Part shown: one piece after another, positions 10,101 through 18,422 of the stretch
Numbering within the stretch: the stretch's first letter is position 1
Layout: every line of letters begins with the position of its first letter
Origin: DAIMZI01 sp036734025
GTDB taxonomy: Bacteria > Pseudomonadota > Alphaproteobacteria > Rhizobiales > Rhodomicrobiaceae
Assembly: GCA_036734025.1 (NCBI GenBank)
Contig: DAIMZI010000003.1
Location: forward strand, 1-64,000
DNA: 64,000 nucleotides
Direction: 5' to 3'
The notes under the pieces: generated by a model
Databases searched by the model: none
What the model was told of the DNA's origin: nothing
What the model saw: the letters and a program-made list of their open reading frames with translations, nothing else
Made by a program: the position numbers and the translations under genes

Positions 10101-10849
10101 AGATCGGCGCGGTCGTCGGCTCCCAGCCCTTCGGCGGCGAGCGGCTGTCGGGCACGGGCCCCAAGGCGGGCGGGCCGAATTATCTGCGCGCCTTTCGCCG
10201 GCTTGACACCCAGGCCGAGGCAAAACGGGCCTATGCGGGTGGCCAACATCGCGTGGAACCTGTCAGGCCGGAGCAAATTCAGGCCGAGATCGACCGGCTG
10301 GTCGCACTCGCGCCCTCGCCTGAAGCTGCCGCACGTCTGGCCGAAGACAGCGGCGGGCTTGCGGCGCAAGCGCTGGCGGCGGTCCGGGCGCTCGGCGCGC
10401 GTGAGCGTGATTTGCCGGGACCGACGGGCGAGAGCAACCGCCTCAGCATGCATCCGCGCGGCGTCGTCCTGTGTCTGGGGCCTTCGCCCGAACAGACCGC
10501 CGCCCAGGCTATCCAGGCGCTGGCCCTTGGCAACGGGGCGCTGGTCATTTGCGATCCCTTGCCCGATGCGGTGCGCGCTCTCGGTGCAGGGGAGGCGCGG
10601 CTGGGGAGGCTGGCCGGCACGCTCGATCCGGCAATCCTGCGCACGCTAAGCGGCCTTGCCGGCGCGGCCTATGCCGGTGGCGGCGAAAATCTGCGCGATC
10701 TGCGCCGTGCTCTGGCGGCGCGAGACGGGCCGATCCTGCCGCTGATCTGCGATGTTATTCAGCCCGAACGCTATGTCATCGAGCGCCACGTCTGCGCCGA
10801 CACGACAGCCGCCGGCGGCAATGCCGCACTGCTCGCGCTTGGCAGTTGA
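7193..10849 (+). CDS. putA: Bifunctional proline dehydrogenase / L-glutamate-gamma-semialdehyde dehydrogenase PutA (type B)
   Basis: Oxidises proline to glutamate in two steps with substrate channelling: FAD-dependent proline dehydrogenase, then NAD-dependent P5C dehydrogenase. The 1218 residues show the PRODH barrel (GFNIDAEEADRLDLSLDLIE, MVRLVKGAYWDTEIK, YLVRRLLENGANSSF), the aldehyde dehydrogenase domain (ISPWNFPLAIFTGQIAAALA, the AETGG glutamate, GQRCSALR with the catalytic cysteine) and a C-terminal extension of about 200 residues. There is no N-terminal ribbon-helix-helix DNA-binding domain, so this is a long PutA without autorepressor function. The ATG at 7193 is preferred over a TTG at 7139. 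No putP or putR gene is adjacent, and a strong hairpin follows. Confidence 0.97.
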   Translation: MSAPDPLIHARGLIREAVRAVEAGLVAELVRLAALGEADRSRICADASALVRRLRAEARPSLMEQFLAAYGLSTREGIALMCLAEAVLRVPDDRTIDALIRDKVSAGRWGQHISQSSSALVNASAWALMLTGRVIADDEQALASTLRGMVRRLGEPVVRTAVEQAMREMGRTFVLGATMEKATARATEMEAAGYTYSYDMLGEAARTEADARRYHMAYAAAISALAPRCVNVVRDNPGISVKLSALHPRYEFAQRQRVMSELLPRVLSLALLARSANMGFNIDAEEADRLDLSLDLIEAMLSSPATAGWDGFGVVVQAYGRRASAVIDWLHELARRHDRRIMVRLVKGAYWDTEIKHAQTLGLSGFPVFTRKAATDVSFLACARKLLGMTEHIYPQFATHNAHSLAAVLYMAGGMTKTAFEFQRLHGMGEALHGLVHAEHGTRCRIYAPVGAHRDLLAYLVRRLLENGANSSFVHQIMDEAIPPEEVARDPFAAIAALNEGIANPVVTAPAELFAPARRNSRGWDLSDPRVVSELDAARAAFATARWQARPMIAGDVAQTGVIREAANPARPDDCPGTIEDATPAHVASALDHAASAFPAWSARTAQDRRAVLDAAADLYETHALELFALCAREAGKTLADGVAEVREAVDFLRYYAAESVRLETEAPGSARGTFVCISPWNFPLAIFTGQIAAALAAGNTVIAKPAEQTPLIAARAAQLLHQAGVPEDVLQLLPGPGAQIGAQLVADPRIAGVCFTGSTASAQAINRNLAEYGRADAVLIAETGGINAMILDSTALPEQAVRDVIHSAFQSAGQRCSALRVLYVQDDVAERTLAMLCGAMDELRLGDPWELSTDVGPVIDTAAQAAISGYCRERAEEGRVLKTLRAPGEGFFVGPCVVRVSGIAEVQREIFGPVLHVATFRADGLGSVVDAINASGYGLTAGLHTRIDQRVQRVVDRLHAGNIYVNRNQIGAVVGSQPFGGERLSGTGPKAGGPNYLRAFRRLDTQAEAKRAYAGGQHRVEPVRPEQIQAEIDRLVALAPSPEAAARLAEDSGGLAAQALAAVRALGARERDLPGPTGESNRLSMHPRGVVLCLGPSPEQTAAQAIQALALGNGALVICDPLPDAVRALGAGEARLGRLAGTLDPAILRTLSGLAGAAYAGGGENLRDLRRALAARDGPILPLICDVIQPERYVIERHVCADTTAAGGNAALLALGS

Positions 10850-10852
10850 TCC

Positions 10853-10873
10853 CCGGCGCACAGCCTGCGCCGG
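10853..10873 (+). terminator. Hairpin terminator after putA
   Basis: CCGGCGCA (10853-10860), loop of five bases, TGCGCCGG (10866-10873): a perfect 8-bp GC-rich stem starting 4 bp after the putA stop codon. It is followed by TTCACGTTGC rather than a clean T-run, so termination may be partial or Rho-assisted. Confidence 0.55.
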
Positions 10874-10879
10874 TTCACG

Positions 10880-10908
10880 TTGCAAAATCATATGCCGCGC
10901 ATTAATCA
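10880..10908 (+). promoter_or_regulatory. Candidate promoter of the TelA-like operon
   Basis: TTGCAA (10880-10885), 17 bp, TAATCA (10903-10908), in a locally AT-rich stretch. A run of nine A residues (10933-10941) and a GGGAGA ribosome-binding site follow before the ATG at 10957. Found by eye. Confidence 0.35.
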
Positions 10909-10956
10909 AAATCAGCCATAACATAAGCGTGTAAAAAAAAAGCGGGAGAGAACGGC

Positions 10957-12120
10957 ATGGTCAAGCAGACGGCGTTGCAACAACTCGACAAGGCGATGAA
11001 GACCGTCCGCGACCTTGGCGTGCGCGTCGAGCCGGTGAAGGACAATCCCATCGCCGCGCTTCTCGACAAGATCTACAAGCTCGATGAGGAGAATGTTGCG
11101 GTCATAGCGCGCACCCTGTCGGAAGCCTCGACATTCAACGAAATCGTCCGCAACGAGATATCGGCGATGGATATCGGCGAGCGCCACATGGAAATCGTCA
11201 ACGCCTTCAATTCGATCCGCGACGACGCCAAGCGGCTGGTCGATCAGCTTGAGGACGGGCGTATCGATACCTTCGAGCGTCTCGCCAACATGTGGATGAA
11301 GGTGCGTCGCGGCGATATCGCCGACCGGTTCGACGAGATCCGCTACACTTATCTGGAGGTGGCGAAAAGCTCGAAGGACCAGATCGAGCGTGAGGCGCGC
11401 ATTCTGGAGGCCTACCGCGATTTTCGCGGCGCCTACAAGCGCGCACAAGTGCTGGCGCTGAAAGTCTATGAAAAGGCGCAAAAGGAACTGGCCTCGGCCA
11501 AGGCGCGGCTGGAGAAGGCAAATCAGGCAGTGGAGGCTTTTGCCGGAACCGAAGTGTCCGAGCGCGCCGAACTGGAGATGAAGCGCGACGATGAGGTGCG
11601 CGCGCTCCAGGAAGAGGAAAAGCGCTATCAGATCTCCAAGGACCTCGCCGACAATCTGACCATCGGCTACAACACCTCAGAAGTGATCATGTCGCGGCTG
11701 ATGCAGACGACGAGCGCCAAGGAACGTGTTTACGCCCAGGCCGTCAGCTTCTTTTCCACCAACGAGGCGGTGCTGACGGCGCTGAAGGCGTCATTCACCG
11801 GTCTGGTCGGGCTGCATGAGAGCACGCGCACGCTGGAGGCCATGAAGAAGGGCGTGTCCGACAGTCTGGAGACGCTCGCCGACATTGGTGACAAGGTGCA
11901 GGAAGAAGCGCTCAAGGCAGGTTATGGCCCCACCGTGCGGGCCGAGGCCGTCAAGAAGCTGGTCGATTCGGTCGTCACCTTTCAGGTGCGCTCGCGCGAA
12001 ATCATAGAAGAAATGCGCATTCTCGCCACCCGCAATTCGGAAGAAATCCGCGAGGCGGTGGAGGAAGGCAAGCGCCGGCTGGCCAGGCTTGCTGCTGAAG
12101 GCAACGCGTTGACGATCTGA
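10957..12120 (+). CDS. TelA-like cytoplasmic coiled-coil protein
   Basis: Function unknown. The 387 residues lack cysteines, a signal peptide or membrane segments and are almost wholly helical: a globular N-terminal region to about residue 120, then long charged coiled-coils (EAYRDFRGAYKRAQVLALKV onward), a KRYQISKDLADNLTIGYNTS segment and a C-terminal helix ending NSEEIREAVEEGKRRLARLA. The order of parts, especially a middle helical bundle followed by repeated helices that count out S/T-rich turns, resembles TelA/KlaA 'toxic anion resistance' proteins, but this is a judgement of pattern and not an alignment. A GGGAGA site precedes the ATG. It heads a three-gene unit, 31 bp before the DUF6384-like gene. 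Confidence 0.7.
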   Translation: MVKQTALQQLDKAMKTVRDLGVRVEPVKDNPIAALLDKIYKLDEENVAVIARTLSEASTFNEIVRNEISAMDIGERHMEIVNAFNSIRDDAKRLVDQLEDGRIDTFERLANMWMKVRRGDIADRFDEIRYTYLEVAKSSKDQIEREARILEAYRDFRGAYKRAQVLALKVYEKAQKELASAKARLEKANQAVEAFAGTEVSERAELEMKRDDEVRALQEEEKRYQISKDLADNLTIGYNTSEVIMSRLMQTTSAKERVYAQAVSFFSTNEAVLTALKASFTGLVGLHESTRTLEAMKKGVSDSLETLADIGDKVQEEALKAGYGPTVRAEAVKKLVDSVVTFQVRSREIIEEMRILATRNSEEIREAVEEGKRRLARLAAEGNALTI

Positions 12121-12151
12121 ACTCCAGCGCACCCGCATATCGGGTTAAGAC

Positions 12152-13090
12152 ATGGCAGACCCAAACCAAAGCGCACCGCCGGCAGCCAAGGCGCCGCTCG
12201 ATGACGTGATGATGGCGATGGACGTGGTCGATACGCTGCGTCATGACATCATAATCGCCGAACGCGAGATGGCCGGCGACGAGCGTCGCCAGGATCTGCT
12301 GGCGAGACTCCGCGCGCTTTATCGCAGCCAGGGCATCGAGGTGCCCGACGAGATCCTCGAAGAGGGCGTCCGCGCGCTGGAGCAGGATCGGTTCACCTAT
12401 GAGCCGCCGCGCGGCGGGCTGGGCGTTTGGCTGGCGCGGCTTTACGTGGCGCGGCTGCGCCTTGCAAAAACAGCCGCGGCGGGGATCGCGATTGTCGCGC
12501 TGCTCTGGGGTGGCTGGTACATGCTGGTGGAGCGCCCGCGCATACAGCTTGCCCAGGACCTGCGCGTGGCCTTGCCACAGCGTCTGGACATGCTCGTCTC
12601 GCAGATCACAGCCGAGGCCGAAGCCGCAGACGTCAGCGCGCGAGCGCGCGTGCTGGCTAGCGATGGGCGCGCCGCGGCGGCTGCGGCAAACGACCAGGCC
12701 GCGCGGAGCGCCGAAGCCGATCTGCGCGCCATGCTGAGCAGACTGCGCGAAACCTATGACATCAGGATCGTGACCCGAGAGGGGGTGGAAAGCGGCGTGT
12801 GGCGCGAACCTCGCGTCAACGAGACAGCCCGCAACTATTATCTCATCGTCGAGGCGGTGAACCCGCGCGGCGAGATCATCGCGCGCGACATCGCCAACGA
12901 GGAAACCGGGCGCACCGAGCGCGTGGAGAGATGGGGCGTGCGGGTGCCAGAGCGCGTCTGGCAGCGGGTGCGAGCGGACAAGAGCGACGACGGCATCATT
13001 CAGGATGTGCTGGTCGCCACCAAAGCCCGCGGCAAGATGGAGCCGGACTGGCGGATCGAGGTCTCGGGTGGTGCAATCACAGGCTGGTAG
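12152..13090 (+). CDS. Single-pass membrane protein resembling DUF6384
   Basis: Function unknown. An N-terminal cytoplasmic region of about 100 residues contains a distinctive block, MAMDVVDTLRHDIIIAERE then YRSQGIEVPDEILEEGVRAL and FTYEPP, that I associate with DUF6384 proteins found beside TelA-like or 'cell surface' proteins in alphaproteobacteria. One membrane helix at about residues 108-125 is followed by an Ala- and Glu-rich helix and a beta-rich domain to residue 312. It follows the TelA-like gene by 31 bp and overlaps the next gene, so the three are probably one operon acting as a complex at the inner membrane. The family name is from memory and should be checked by profile search. 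Confidence 0.7.
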   Translation: MADPNQSAPPAAKAPLDDVMMAMDVVDTLRHDIIIAEREMAGDERRQDLLARLRALYRSQGIEVPDEILEEGVRALEQDRFTYEPPRGGLGVWLARLYVARLRLAKTAAAGIAIVALLWGGWYMLVERPRIQLAQDLRVALPQRLDMLVSQITAEAEAADVSARARVLASDGRAAAAAANDQAARSAEADLRAMLSRLRETYDIRIVTREGVESGVWREPRVNETARNYYLIVEAVNPRGEIIARDIANEETGRTERVERWGVRVPERVWQRVRADKSDDGIIQDVLVATKARGKMEPDWRIEVSGGAITGW

Positions 13091-14495
13091 AAACATTGTC
13101 GGCGGGCGCGAGACGCTTGGCTCGATCGAGAAATCCATCGCCGATCTGCGCGCGCGCGAAGCCGCGATCCAGTCCGAAATGGAAGCCGGCAACCGCGAGC
13201 GTACCAAATTGCTCGAAGGGCGGGTCGGCGCGTTTCGCGATCTTGCCGAATTGCGCGTGACGACGGCGCTCGCCGATGGCGTCATCGATGCAGCCGACCA
13301 GCTTTCCGCACAGGTCTCGCCAATGCTGGACGCGCGCCAGAAGACGATAACAGCGCTCAAACGGCGCGCCGAAAAGGTGGTGCGCGAGCGGGAGAAGCTG
13401 GCGAAGGCCCACGCCGAACTGGCGGCCTCGATCGCCGAGCGGGAGACAGAACTCGACCGGCTGGCGATCCAGGCGAGGGCTGATCTGCAAGCGGCCGGCG
13501 AGCAGGCGCAGCGTTTTCAGTCGGTCGAGGCGCTGCGCGAGATGCATGAGAAGGCGCTGGAAAAGGCGCAGACGGCTGAAGCCGATCGCCGCACCAAGGG
13601 CGAGCCTTATGAAAATGATCCGCTTTTCATCTATCTGTGGCGCCGTGATTATGGCGGACGCGACTATCGACCGAGCCGCATCATCCGCTGGCTGGATGGC
13701 AAGGTCGCGGCGCTGATCGGCTGGAGCAATGCCCGTGCCAACTATTCCATGCTTCTGGAGATACCCAAACGGCTGAGCGAACATGCCGAACGGCTCAAGG
13801 CGCGCCTCGATGCTGCGGAAGGACAGATCGAGGATGCAGTGGCGCAGCGTCTGCGCGAGTTGGCCGGGGCTGACCTGCCGGCGGCTTTGGCGGCTGAGCG
13901 CGAACGCCATGCCAAGGAGAACAAGGCGATCGACAAGCTGGCCGCGGAAGAAACCGAAATCACCACGCAATTGAACATCTATGCCAGCGGCACGGACCCG
14001 GCCTTTACCCGCATCATCGAGCTTGAAGGCGATTTTCTCGAGGGCAAGGATATGGACCGGCTGCGTGAGCTGGCGCGCCAGACCCATTCGCCCGCCGATG
14101 ATCAGATCGTTCAGCGGATCGGTCTCTTCAAAGACAAGATCGATACGCTGACGCGGCGCATGGACCGTTTGCGTGAGGACCTGCGCGAGGTCGCCCGGCG
14201 GCGCGATGAAATGGTGCGGGCGGCCGCCGAGTTCCGTCGCTCGGGCTATGATGACCCCGGTTCGGTGTTCACCAATGGCAGCGGTATGGAGCAGCTCTTG
14301 CAGGAGTTGCTGAAAGGGTTGATCACGGGTGCGGAATACTGGGCGAGATCGCAGAAGAATCATCGCTGGCGTTCGCGCCCGGCCGATTCCTATCGCCGCG
14401 GCACAAGCTGGCCGTCGTCTGGCCCGTTCCCACGCGCTCCCAAAAGCGGATCGCCCCGGCGCGGCCCCGATTTTCGCACCGGCGGCCGGTTCTGA
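13068..14495 (+). CDS. Large coiled-coil protein, third gene of the TelA-like operon
   Basis: Function unknown. Roughly 475 residues, strongly charged, with coiled-coil at about residues 10-170 and 220-410, separated by a more conserved-looking segment with NDPLFIYLWRRDYGGRDY and IIRWLDGKVAALIGWSNAR. The last 60 residues are basic and rich in Arg, Ser, Pro and Gly. The start is uncertain: GTG at 13068 or 13071 lies inside the end of the preceding gene and has GAGG 6-9 bp upstream; no ATG is available before the coil begins. The 20-bp overlap argues for coupled translation. No enzyme motif is visible, so a structural or scaffolding role is the simplest guess. Confidence 0.65.
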   Translation: MVQSQAGRNIVGGRETLGSIEKSIADLRAREAAIQSEMEAGNRERTKLLEGRVGAFRDLAELRVTTALADGVIDAADQLSAQVSPMLDARQKTITALKRRAEKVVREREKLAKAHAELAASIAERETELDRLAIQARADLQAAGEQAQRFQSVEALREMHEKALEKAQTAEADRRTKGEPYENDPLFIYLWRRDYGGRDYRPSRIIRWLDGKVAALIGWSNARANYSMLLEIPKRLSEHAERLKARLDAAEGQIEDAVAQRLRELAGADLPAALAAERERHAKENKAIDKLAAEETEITTQLNIYASGTDPAFTRIIELEGDFLEGKDMDRLRELARQTHSPADDQIVQRIGLFKDKIDTLTRRMDRLREDLREVARRRDEMVRAAAEFRRSGYDDPGSVFTNGSGMEQLLQELLKGLITGAEYWARSQKNHRWRSRPADSYRRGTSWPSSGPFPRAPKSGSPRRGPDFRTGGRF

Positions 14496-14510
14496 TCGGG
14501 CGCGGCTGCG

Positions 14511-14876
14511 TCACAGATGAAACATCAGCACCAGCAGCCCGACGATCAGCGCGTTCATCTGGGCTGATGCCGACACATAGCCGAGCGGCACGCGGCTGCG
14601 ATACTCGGTCTGCACCCTTGTCTCGACCACGGCGGGCGCGTCATCGGGCCTGCCCCTGACCCAGCGCCACAAATATCGCAGGCCGGTCCGCACATAGCGT
14701 GCCAGCGCGAGCGATCCGCCCGCGAGGCTGCGGTAGCGCACGACCAGCAGGACCCATACCGCAATGCCGAGCCACAACACGGTCGATATCAGATCGCGGA
14801 TGATGAACCAGGCTATGGTCCAGACCACACCGAGCACGAAGCTGATCGCCGTCCACAAAAGGCCGAGAAAGTCCAT
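14511..14876 (-). CDS. Small multi-pass membrane protein
   Basis: Function unknown. The 121 residues contain two close N-terminal hydrophobic segments (about 3-25 and 28-47), a basic loop with VRYRSLAGGSLALARYVRTG, and a C-terminal hydrophobic segment (about 105-120). It is convergent with the coiled-coil gene, with only 15 bp between the stops, and is likely to belong functionally to the TelA-like locus, though this is inferred from position alone. The start ATG is the only plausible one upstream of the hydrophobic region. Confidence 0.6.
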   Translation of the reverse strand: MDFLGLLWTAISFVLGVVWTIAWFIIRDLISTVLWLGIAVWVLLVVRYRSLAGGSLALARYVRTGLRYLWRWVRGRPDDAPAVVETRVQTEYRSRVPLGYVSASAQMNALIVGLLVLMFHL

Positions 14877-14938
14877 GGCGCGTTTCCGTCTTCAGTATGG
14901 CTGCGCAAGCTCAGCCGAGTGCGCCTGATCCGGCGCGT

Positions 14939-15985
14939 TTATTGGTGAACGAGATCATGAATATAGGAGAGCTTCGTTACGATGGTGGGGGAAATCACGA
15001 AAGGATAGAGATCGGGCTGTCCCATCGCCCGGTTCAGGCTGTTGATTGCGAGCGTCAGCGGCAGCCAGGCGTCGATCAGTTCTTCGATGCGTGCCGCATG
15101 GAATGGCGAGATGTTCAGGTCGATGTTCAGCCTTTCGCTCAGCGGCACTCGCGGGGCGATGCTGATCCCGAAGGATTGCGCCATTTCCAGCGTGTCGAGC
15201 ATGTGCAGATAATGCGCCCAGGTCTCGGCGAAGTCCTCCCATGGATGAGCCGTGGCATAGGCGCTGATATGAGTTTGCGCATAGCCTGCCGGCGCGCCGT
15301 TGGCATAATACCATTGAAGCGCCTGCGCATAATCCAGGCGTTCGTCGCCGAACAGCGCGCGAAAGCTGTCGAGCCGTCCTCCGTCGAGCACCAGCCGATC
15401 CCAGTAGAAATGGCCGATCTCATGGCGGAAATGGCCAAGCAGGGTGCGATAGGGCTCACCCATGCCGCTGCGTATCCGCTCGCGCTCGGCATTATCGGCT
15501 TCGGCGAGCGCGATGGTTATGATGCCATCGTCATGCCCTGTCGCCGGCCGCTCGCCATTCCACTCCGCCGAGAGAAAGTCGAACTGGAGAGGCTTGACAT
15601 CGGGCCCGCCGGGTACCGGCAGGGGCACATTCAGTTTGAGCAGCGTATAAAGCAATTGCCGCTTGGCCAGCTCGATACGCTGCCAAAGGATAGTTCTGGA
15701 GGGATCGCTCAGATCGGGGATCGTACGGTTATGCTGGCAAGCCCGGCACAGGCTCTGAGCGTCGTCTTCCTGAAGCAGCCAGTTGCATGCCGCGCTCTGC
15801 CAGTTCCCACAAAAACGGAAACGGCCGAGTTCGGCGCTGAATGCCCGCCAGCCATCACCTTCCGGCTTCAATGGGATGACCTGTTCATTGCTGGGCAGAA
15901 AACCGACATTCAACCCGCATCGTTCGCACAAGGTATTTTCAAAGAACAGGATCTGGCGGCAGTTCTGGCAGGAAAACAGCTTCAT
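14939..15985 (-). CDS. Zinc-ribbon putative metallopeptidase
   Basis: A 348-residue protein beginning MKLFSCQNCRQILFFENTLC, an N-terminal zinc ribbon of two CxxC knuckles, with a second cysteine set (CGNWQSAACNWL and LCRAC) near residues 70-95. The putative catalytic site is LLGHFRHEIGHFYWDRL around residue 190, an HExxH-like HEIGH helix, followed by HPWEDFAETWAHYLHMLDTL which probably supplies the third ligand. This layout matches the alphaproteobacterial 'putative zinc-binding metallopeptidase' family (zinc-ribbon plus Peptidase_Mx type). Substrate is unknown and no signal peptide is present, so it is cytoplasmic. A longer start at 16072 is rejected because it precedes the conserved MKLFxC opening. 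Confidence 0.85.
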   Translation of the reverse strand: MKLFSCQNCRQILFFENTLCERCGLNVGFLPSNEQVIPLKPEGDGWRAFSAELGRFRFCGNWQSAACNWLLQEDDAQSLCRACQHNRTIPDLSDPSRTILWQRIELAKRQLLYTLLKLNVPLPVPGGPDVKPLQFDFLSAEWNGERPATGHDDGIITIALAEADNAERERIRSGMGEPYRTLLGHFRHEIGHFYWDRLVLDGGRLDSFRALFGDERLDYAQALQWYYANGAPAGYAQTHISAYATAHPWEDFAETWAHYLHMLDTLEMAQSFGISIAPRVPLSERLNIDLNISPFHAARIEELIDAWLPLTLAINSLNRAMGQPDLYPFVISPTIVTKLSYIHDLVHQ

Positions 15986-16139
15986 GCGGCATCTCCTTGC
16001 CACTTGGTACGGGTGCGGACATAAGGACATAGCATAGAGCAGAATACACGGCGATGGGTTGAGAGTCGGCATGCCGGTGCCGGACCGTGGATTTGACGGG
16101 GTATCACGAGGCGGGGTTCGACCAAGGGGAGGTCTGCCA

Positions 16140-17276
16140 ATGAGGATGCGTGCAGCAATATTGCGCGAAATGGGAAAAGCGCGGCCCTATCATACGAGCC
16201 AGCCGCTCGGCATCGAACAGGTGGAACTCGATCCGCCGGGGCCGGGCGAAGTGCTGGTGCGGATTGCGGCTGCGGGACTGTGTCATTCCGATCTGTCGGT
16301 GATCAATGGCGACCGGCCGCGGCAGTTGCCCATGGTGCTGGGGCATGAAGCCTCGGGCGAGATCATCGAGCGAGGCTCGGGCGTCAGCGACGTGGGGCCG
16401 GGCGACCGCGTCATCTTCGTCTTTGTACCGAGTTGCGGCAATTGTCTGCCCTGCGCCGAGGGCCGGCCTGCCTTGTGCGAGCCGGCGGCTGAAGCCAATG
16501 GCGCGGGCCGTCTGATCGGCGGGCACACGCGATTGCACCAGGCGGGCGCGCCGATGTTTCATCATGTCGGTGTCTCGGCATTTGCCGAATATGCGGTCGT
16601 CTCGCGCCGCTCTGTGGTGCCGATCGACGATGATCTGGACCTGGCCGAGGCCGCCTTGTTCGGCTGTGCGGTGCTGACGGGTGCCGGCGCGGTTGTCAAC
16701 ACGGCAAAGGTGCCGCCGGGCGCGAGTGTGGCCATTGTCGGCCTGGGCGGAGTCGGGCTGATGGCGCTTCTGGCGGCCAGGCTCAGCGGGGCGGATCAGG
16801 TCATCGCGGTAGACCGGGTGGAGGCCAAGCTGCAACTGGCCAGGCAGATGGGGGCATCTCTCGGGGTGGATGCGCGCGATCCCGACTGCGTGAACAAGGT
16901 GCGCGCGGCGACGGGCGGCGGCGCCGATTTTGCCTTCGAGATGGCCAGTTCCGCGCCTGCGCTTGAGTTGGCCTATGCGATCACGCGGCGCGGCGGCACC
17001 ACCATCACCGCCAGCCTGCCGCACCCCGATGCGCGCATGGCCCTGCCCGCGACCAATCTCGTGGCGGAGGAGCGTACGCTGAAGGGCAGTTATATCGGCA
17101 GTTGCGTGCCGGTGCGCGACATCCCGCGGTTCATCTCGCTGTATCGGCGCGGGCTGATGCCCATCGACCAGGTGATGAGCGAGCGGATCGGATTTGACGG
17201 GATCAATGCAGCTTTCGACCGGCTGGCCGATGGCGTCAGCGTGCGCCAGATCCTAATCCCCGAGCAGAATTCATGA
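16140..17276 (+). CDS. Zinc-dependent alcohol dehydrogenase (MDR family)
   Basis: NAD(P)-dependent alcohol/aldehyde oxidoreductase of the medium-chain family. Catalytic zinc ligands are visible in GLCHSD and GHEASG, the structural zinc site in CGNCLPCAEGRPALC, and the nucleotide-binding fold in VAIVGLGGVGLMALLAAR. Length (378) is typical. The ATG at 16140 follows AGGGGAGG at the ideal distance; earlier ATGs would add unconserved residues. It resembles class-III-like enzymes with a short catalytic lobe, but the substrate cannot be told from sequence. The gene stands alone, divergent from the metallopeptidase and convergent with dapD. Confidence 0.9.
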   Translation: MRMRAAILREMGKARPYHTSQPLGIEQVELDPPGPGEVLVRIAAAGLCHSDLSVINGDRPRQLPMVLGHEASGEIIERGSGVSDVGPGDRVIFVFVPSCGNCLPCAEGRPALCEPAAEANGAGRLIGGHTRLHQAGAPMFHHVGVSAFAEYAVVSRRSVVPIDDDLDLAEAALFGCAVLTGAGAVVNTAKVPPGASVAIVGLGGVGLMALLAARLSGADQVIAVDRVEAKLQLARQMGASLGVDARDPDCVNKVRAATGGGADFAFEMASSAPALELAYAITRRGGTTITASLPHPDARMALPATNLVAEERTLKGSYIGSCVPVRDIPRFISLYRRGLMPIDQVMSERIGFDGINAAFDRLADGVSVRQILIPEQNS

Positions 17277-17543
17277 TACAGCGGCGCGCTCTGTCTGCGC
17301 TGTCGCTGCCGTCTCGGCGTCCAGATCAAGTTCGCCGTCATCGCAAGGCTGCTCGACTGCGCGGATCGGCGTGAGTCAGGCCGATGGCTCCGGCGGGCGT
17401 GATGTTGCCGAGCCGCGCGGACGGGACCAGCCAGCACAGGGCGCAGTAGCCGGCATAACGCGACGATGAGGAAGAACAGCTTGCGCACACCCAGCGTGAA
17501 CGTGTTCTTCATCGCGCTAGGCCCTTTATTGTATGCGGCCCGG
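17277..17543. other. Convergent intergenic region, possible gene remnant
   Basis: Between the alcohol dehydrogenase and dapD stops. On the minus strand an ATG at 17512 opens MKNTFTLGVRKLFFLIVALC, like the start of a membrane or secreted protein, but the frame then turns into low-quality Arg/Ser sequence running into the dehydrogenase gene. Another frame nearby reads ARLGNITPAGAIGL. This could be a decayed small membrane-protein gene broken by a frameshift, or chance. No stable terminator hairpin was noticed. Confidence 0.25.
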
Positions 17544-18383
17544 TCAGGTGCGCAACAGCTCGTTGATCGACGTCTTCGCGCGCGTGCCCTCGTCGACGCG
17601 CTTGACGATCACCGCGCAGTAGAGCGACGGTCCGGGCGAGCCATCAGGCAGCGGCTTGCCGGGGAGTGCGCCGGGGACCACGACGGAAAAAGGCGGGACT
17701 TCGCCGCGGAACACTTCGCCCGTATTGCGGTCCACGATCTTGGTGGATGCGCCGATATAAACGCCCATCGACAGCACCGCGCCTTCGCGCACGATCACGC
17801 CTTCGGCCACTTCCGCGCGCGCGCCGATGAAGCAACCGTCCTCGATGATGACCGGGCTCGCCTGCAATGGCTCCAGCACGCCGCCGATGCCCGCGCCGCC
17901 GGACAGATGCACGTTCCTGCCGATCTGCGCGCACGAGCCGACGGTTGCCCATGTGTCGATCATCGTGCCCTCGCCGATATGCGCGCCCAGATTGACGAAG
18001 CTCGGCATAAGCACTACCCCCGGCGCAACATGGGCCGAGTGGCGCACGATGGCGCCCGGCACCGCCCGGAAGCCGGCGGCGCGAAACTGTGCCTCGCCCC
18101 AGCCGGCAAATTTGGACGGCACCTTGTCCCACCAGTTGGCGCTGCCCGGCCCGCCGGATATCGTCGTCATGTCGTTCAGCCGGAACGACAGCAGCACCGC
18201 CTTTTTCAGCCATTCGTTGACGACCCAGCCGCCGCTGGACGGTTCGGCCACGCGGGCCTTGCCGCTGTCGAGCAGCGAGAGTGCGGTGTTGACGGCTTCA
18301 CGCACCGCTCCTCCCGTGGCGGGAGACAGGCTCTCGCGCGCCTCAAACGCGTTCTCGATCGTGGTGCGGATATCGTCGGTCAT
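17544..18383 (-). CDS. dapD: 2,3,4,5-tetrahydropyridine-2,6-dicarboxylate N-succinyltransferase
   Basis: Succinyl-CoA dependent acyltransferase of the lysine/meso-diaminopimelate pathway. The 279 residues match family length. Features seen are the N-terminal helical domain, the FRAVPGAIVRHSAHVAPGVV segment, and a left-handed beta-helix of hexapeptide repeats (GAHIGEGTMIDTWATVGSCA, GRNVHLSGGAGIGGVLEPLQ, CFIGARAEVAEGVIV). It is the last gene of a minus-strand cluster with the nucleotidase and argB, an arrangement common in Hyphomicrobiales. The gap to the upstream nucleotidase gene is 39 bp, so co-transcription is likely. Confidence 0.97.
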   Translation of the reverse strand: MTDDIRTTIENAFEARESLSPATGGAVREAVNTALSLLDSGKARVAEPSSGGWVVNEWLKKAVLLSFRLNDMTTISGGPGSANWWDKVPSKFAGWGEAQFRAAGFRAVPGAIVRHSAHVAPGVVLMPSFVNLGAHIGEGTMIDTWATVGSCAQIGRNVHLSGGAGIGGVLEPLQASPVIIEDGCFIGARAEVAEGVIVREGAVLSMGVYIGASTKIVDRNTGEVFRGEVPPFSVVVPGALPGKPLPDGSPGPSLYCAVIVKRVDEGTRAKTSINELLRT

Positions 18384-18422
18384 GATCTTGCATCCTTAAG
18401 ACGCGGCTGGAATGGGCGAAGA

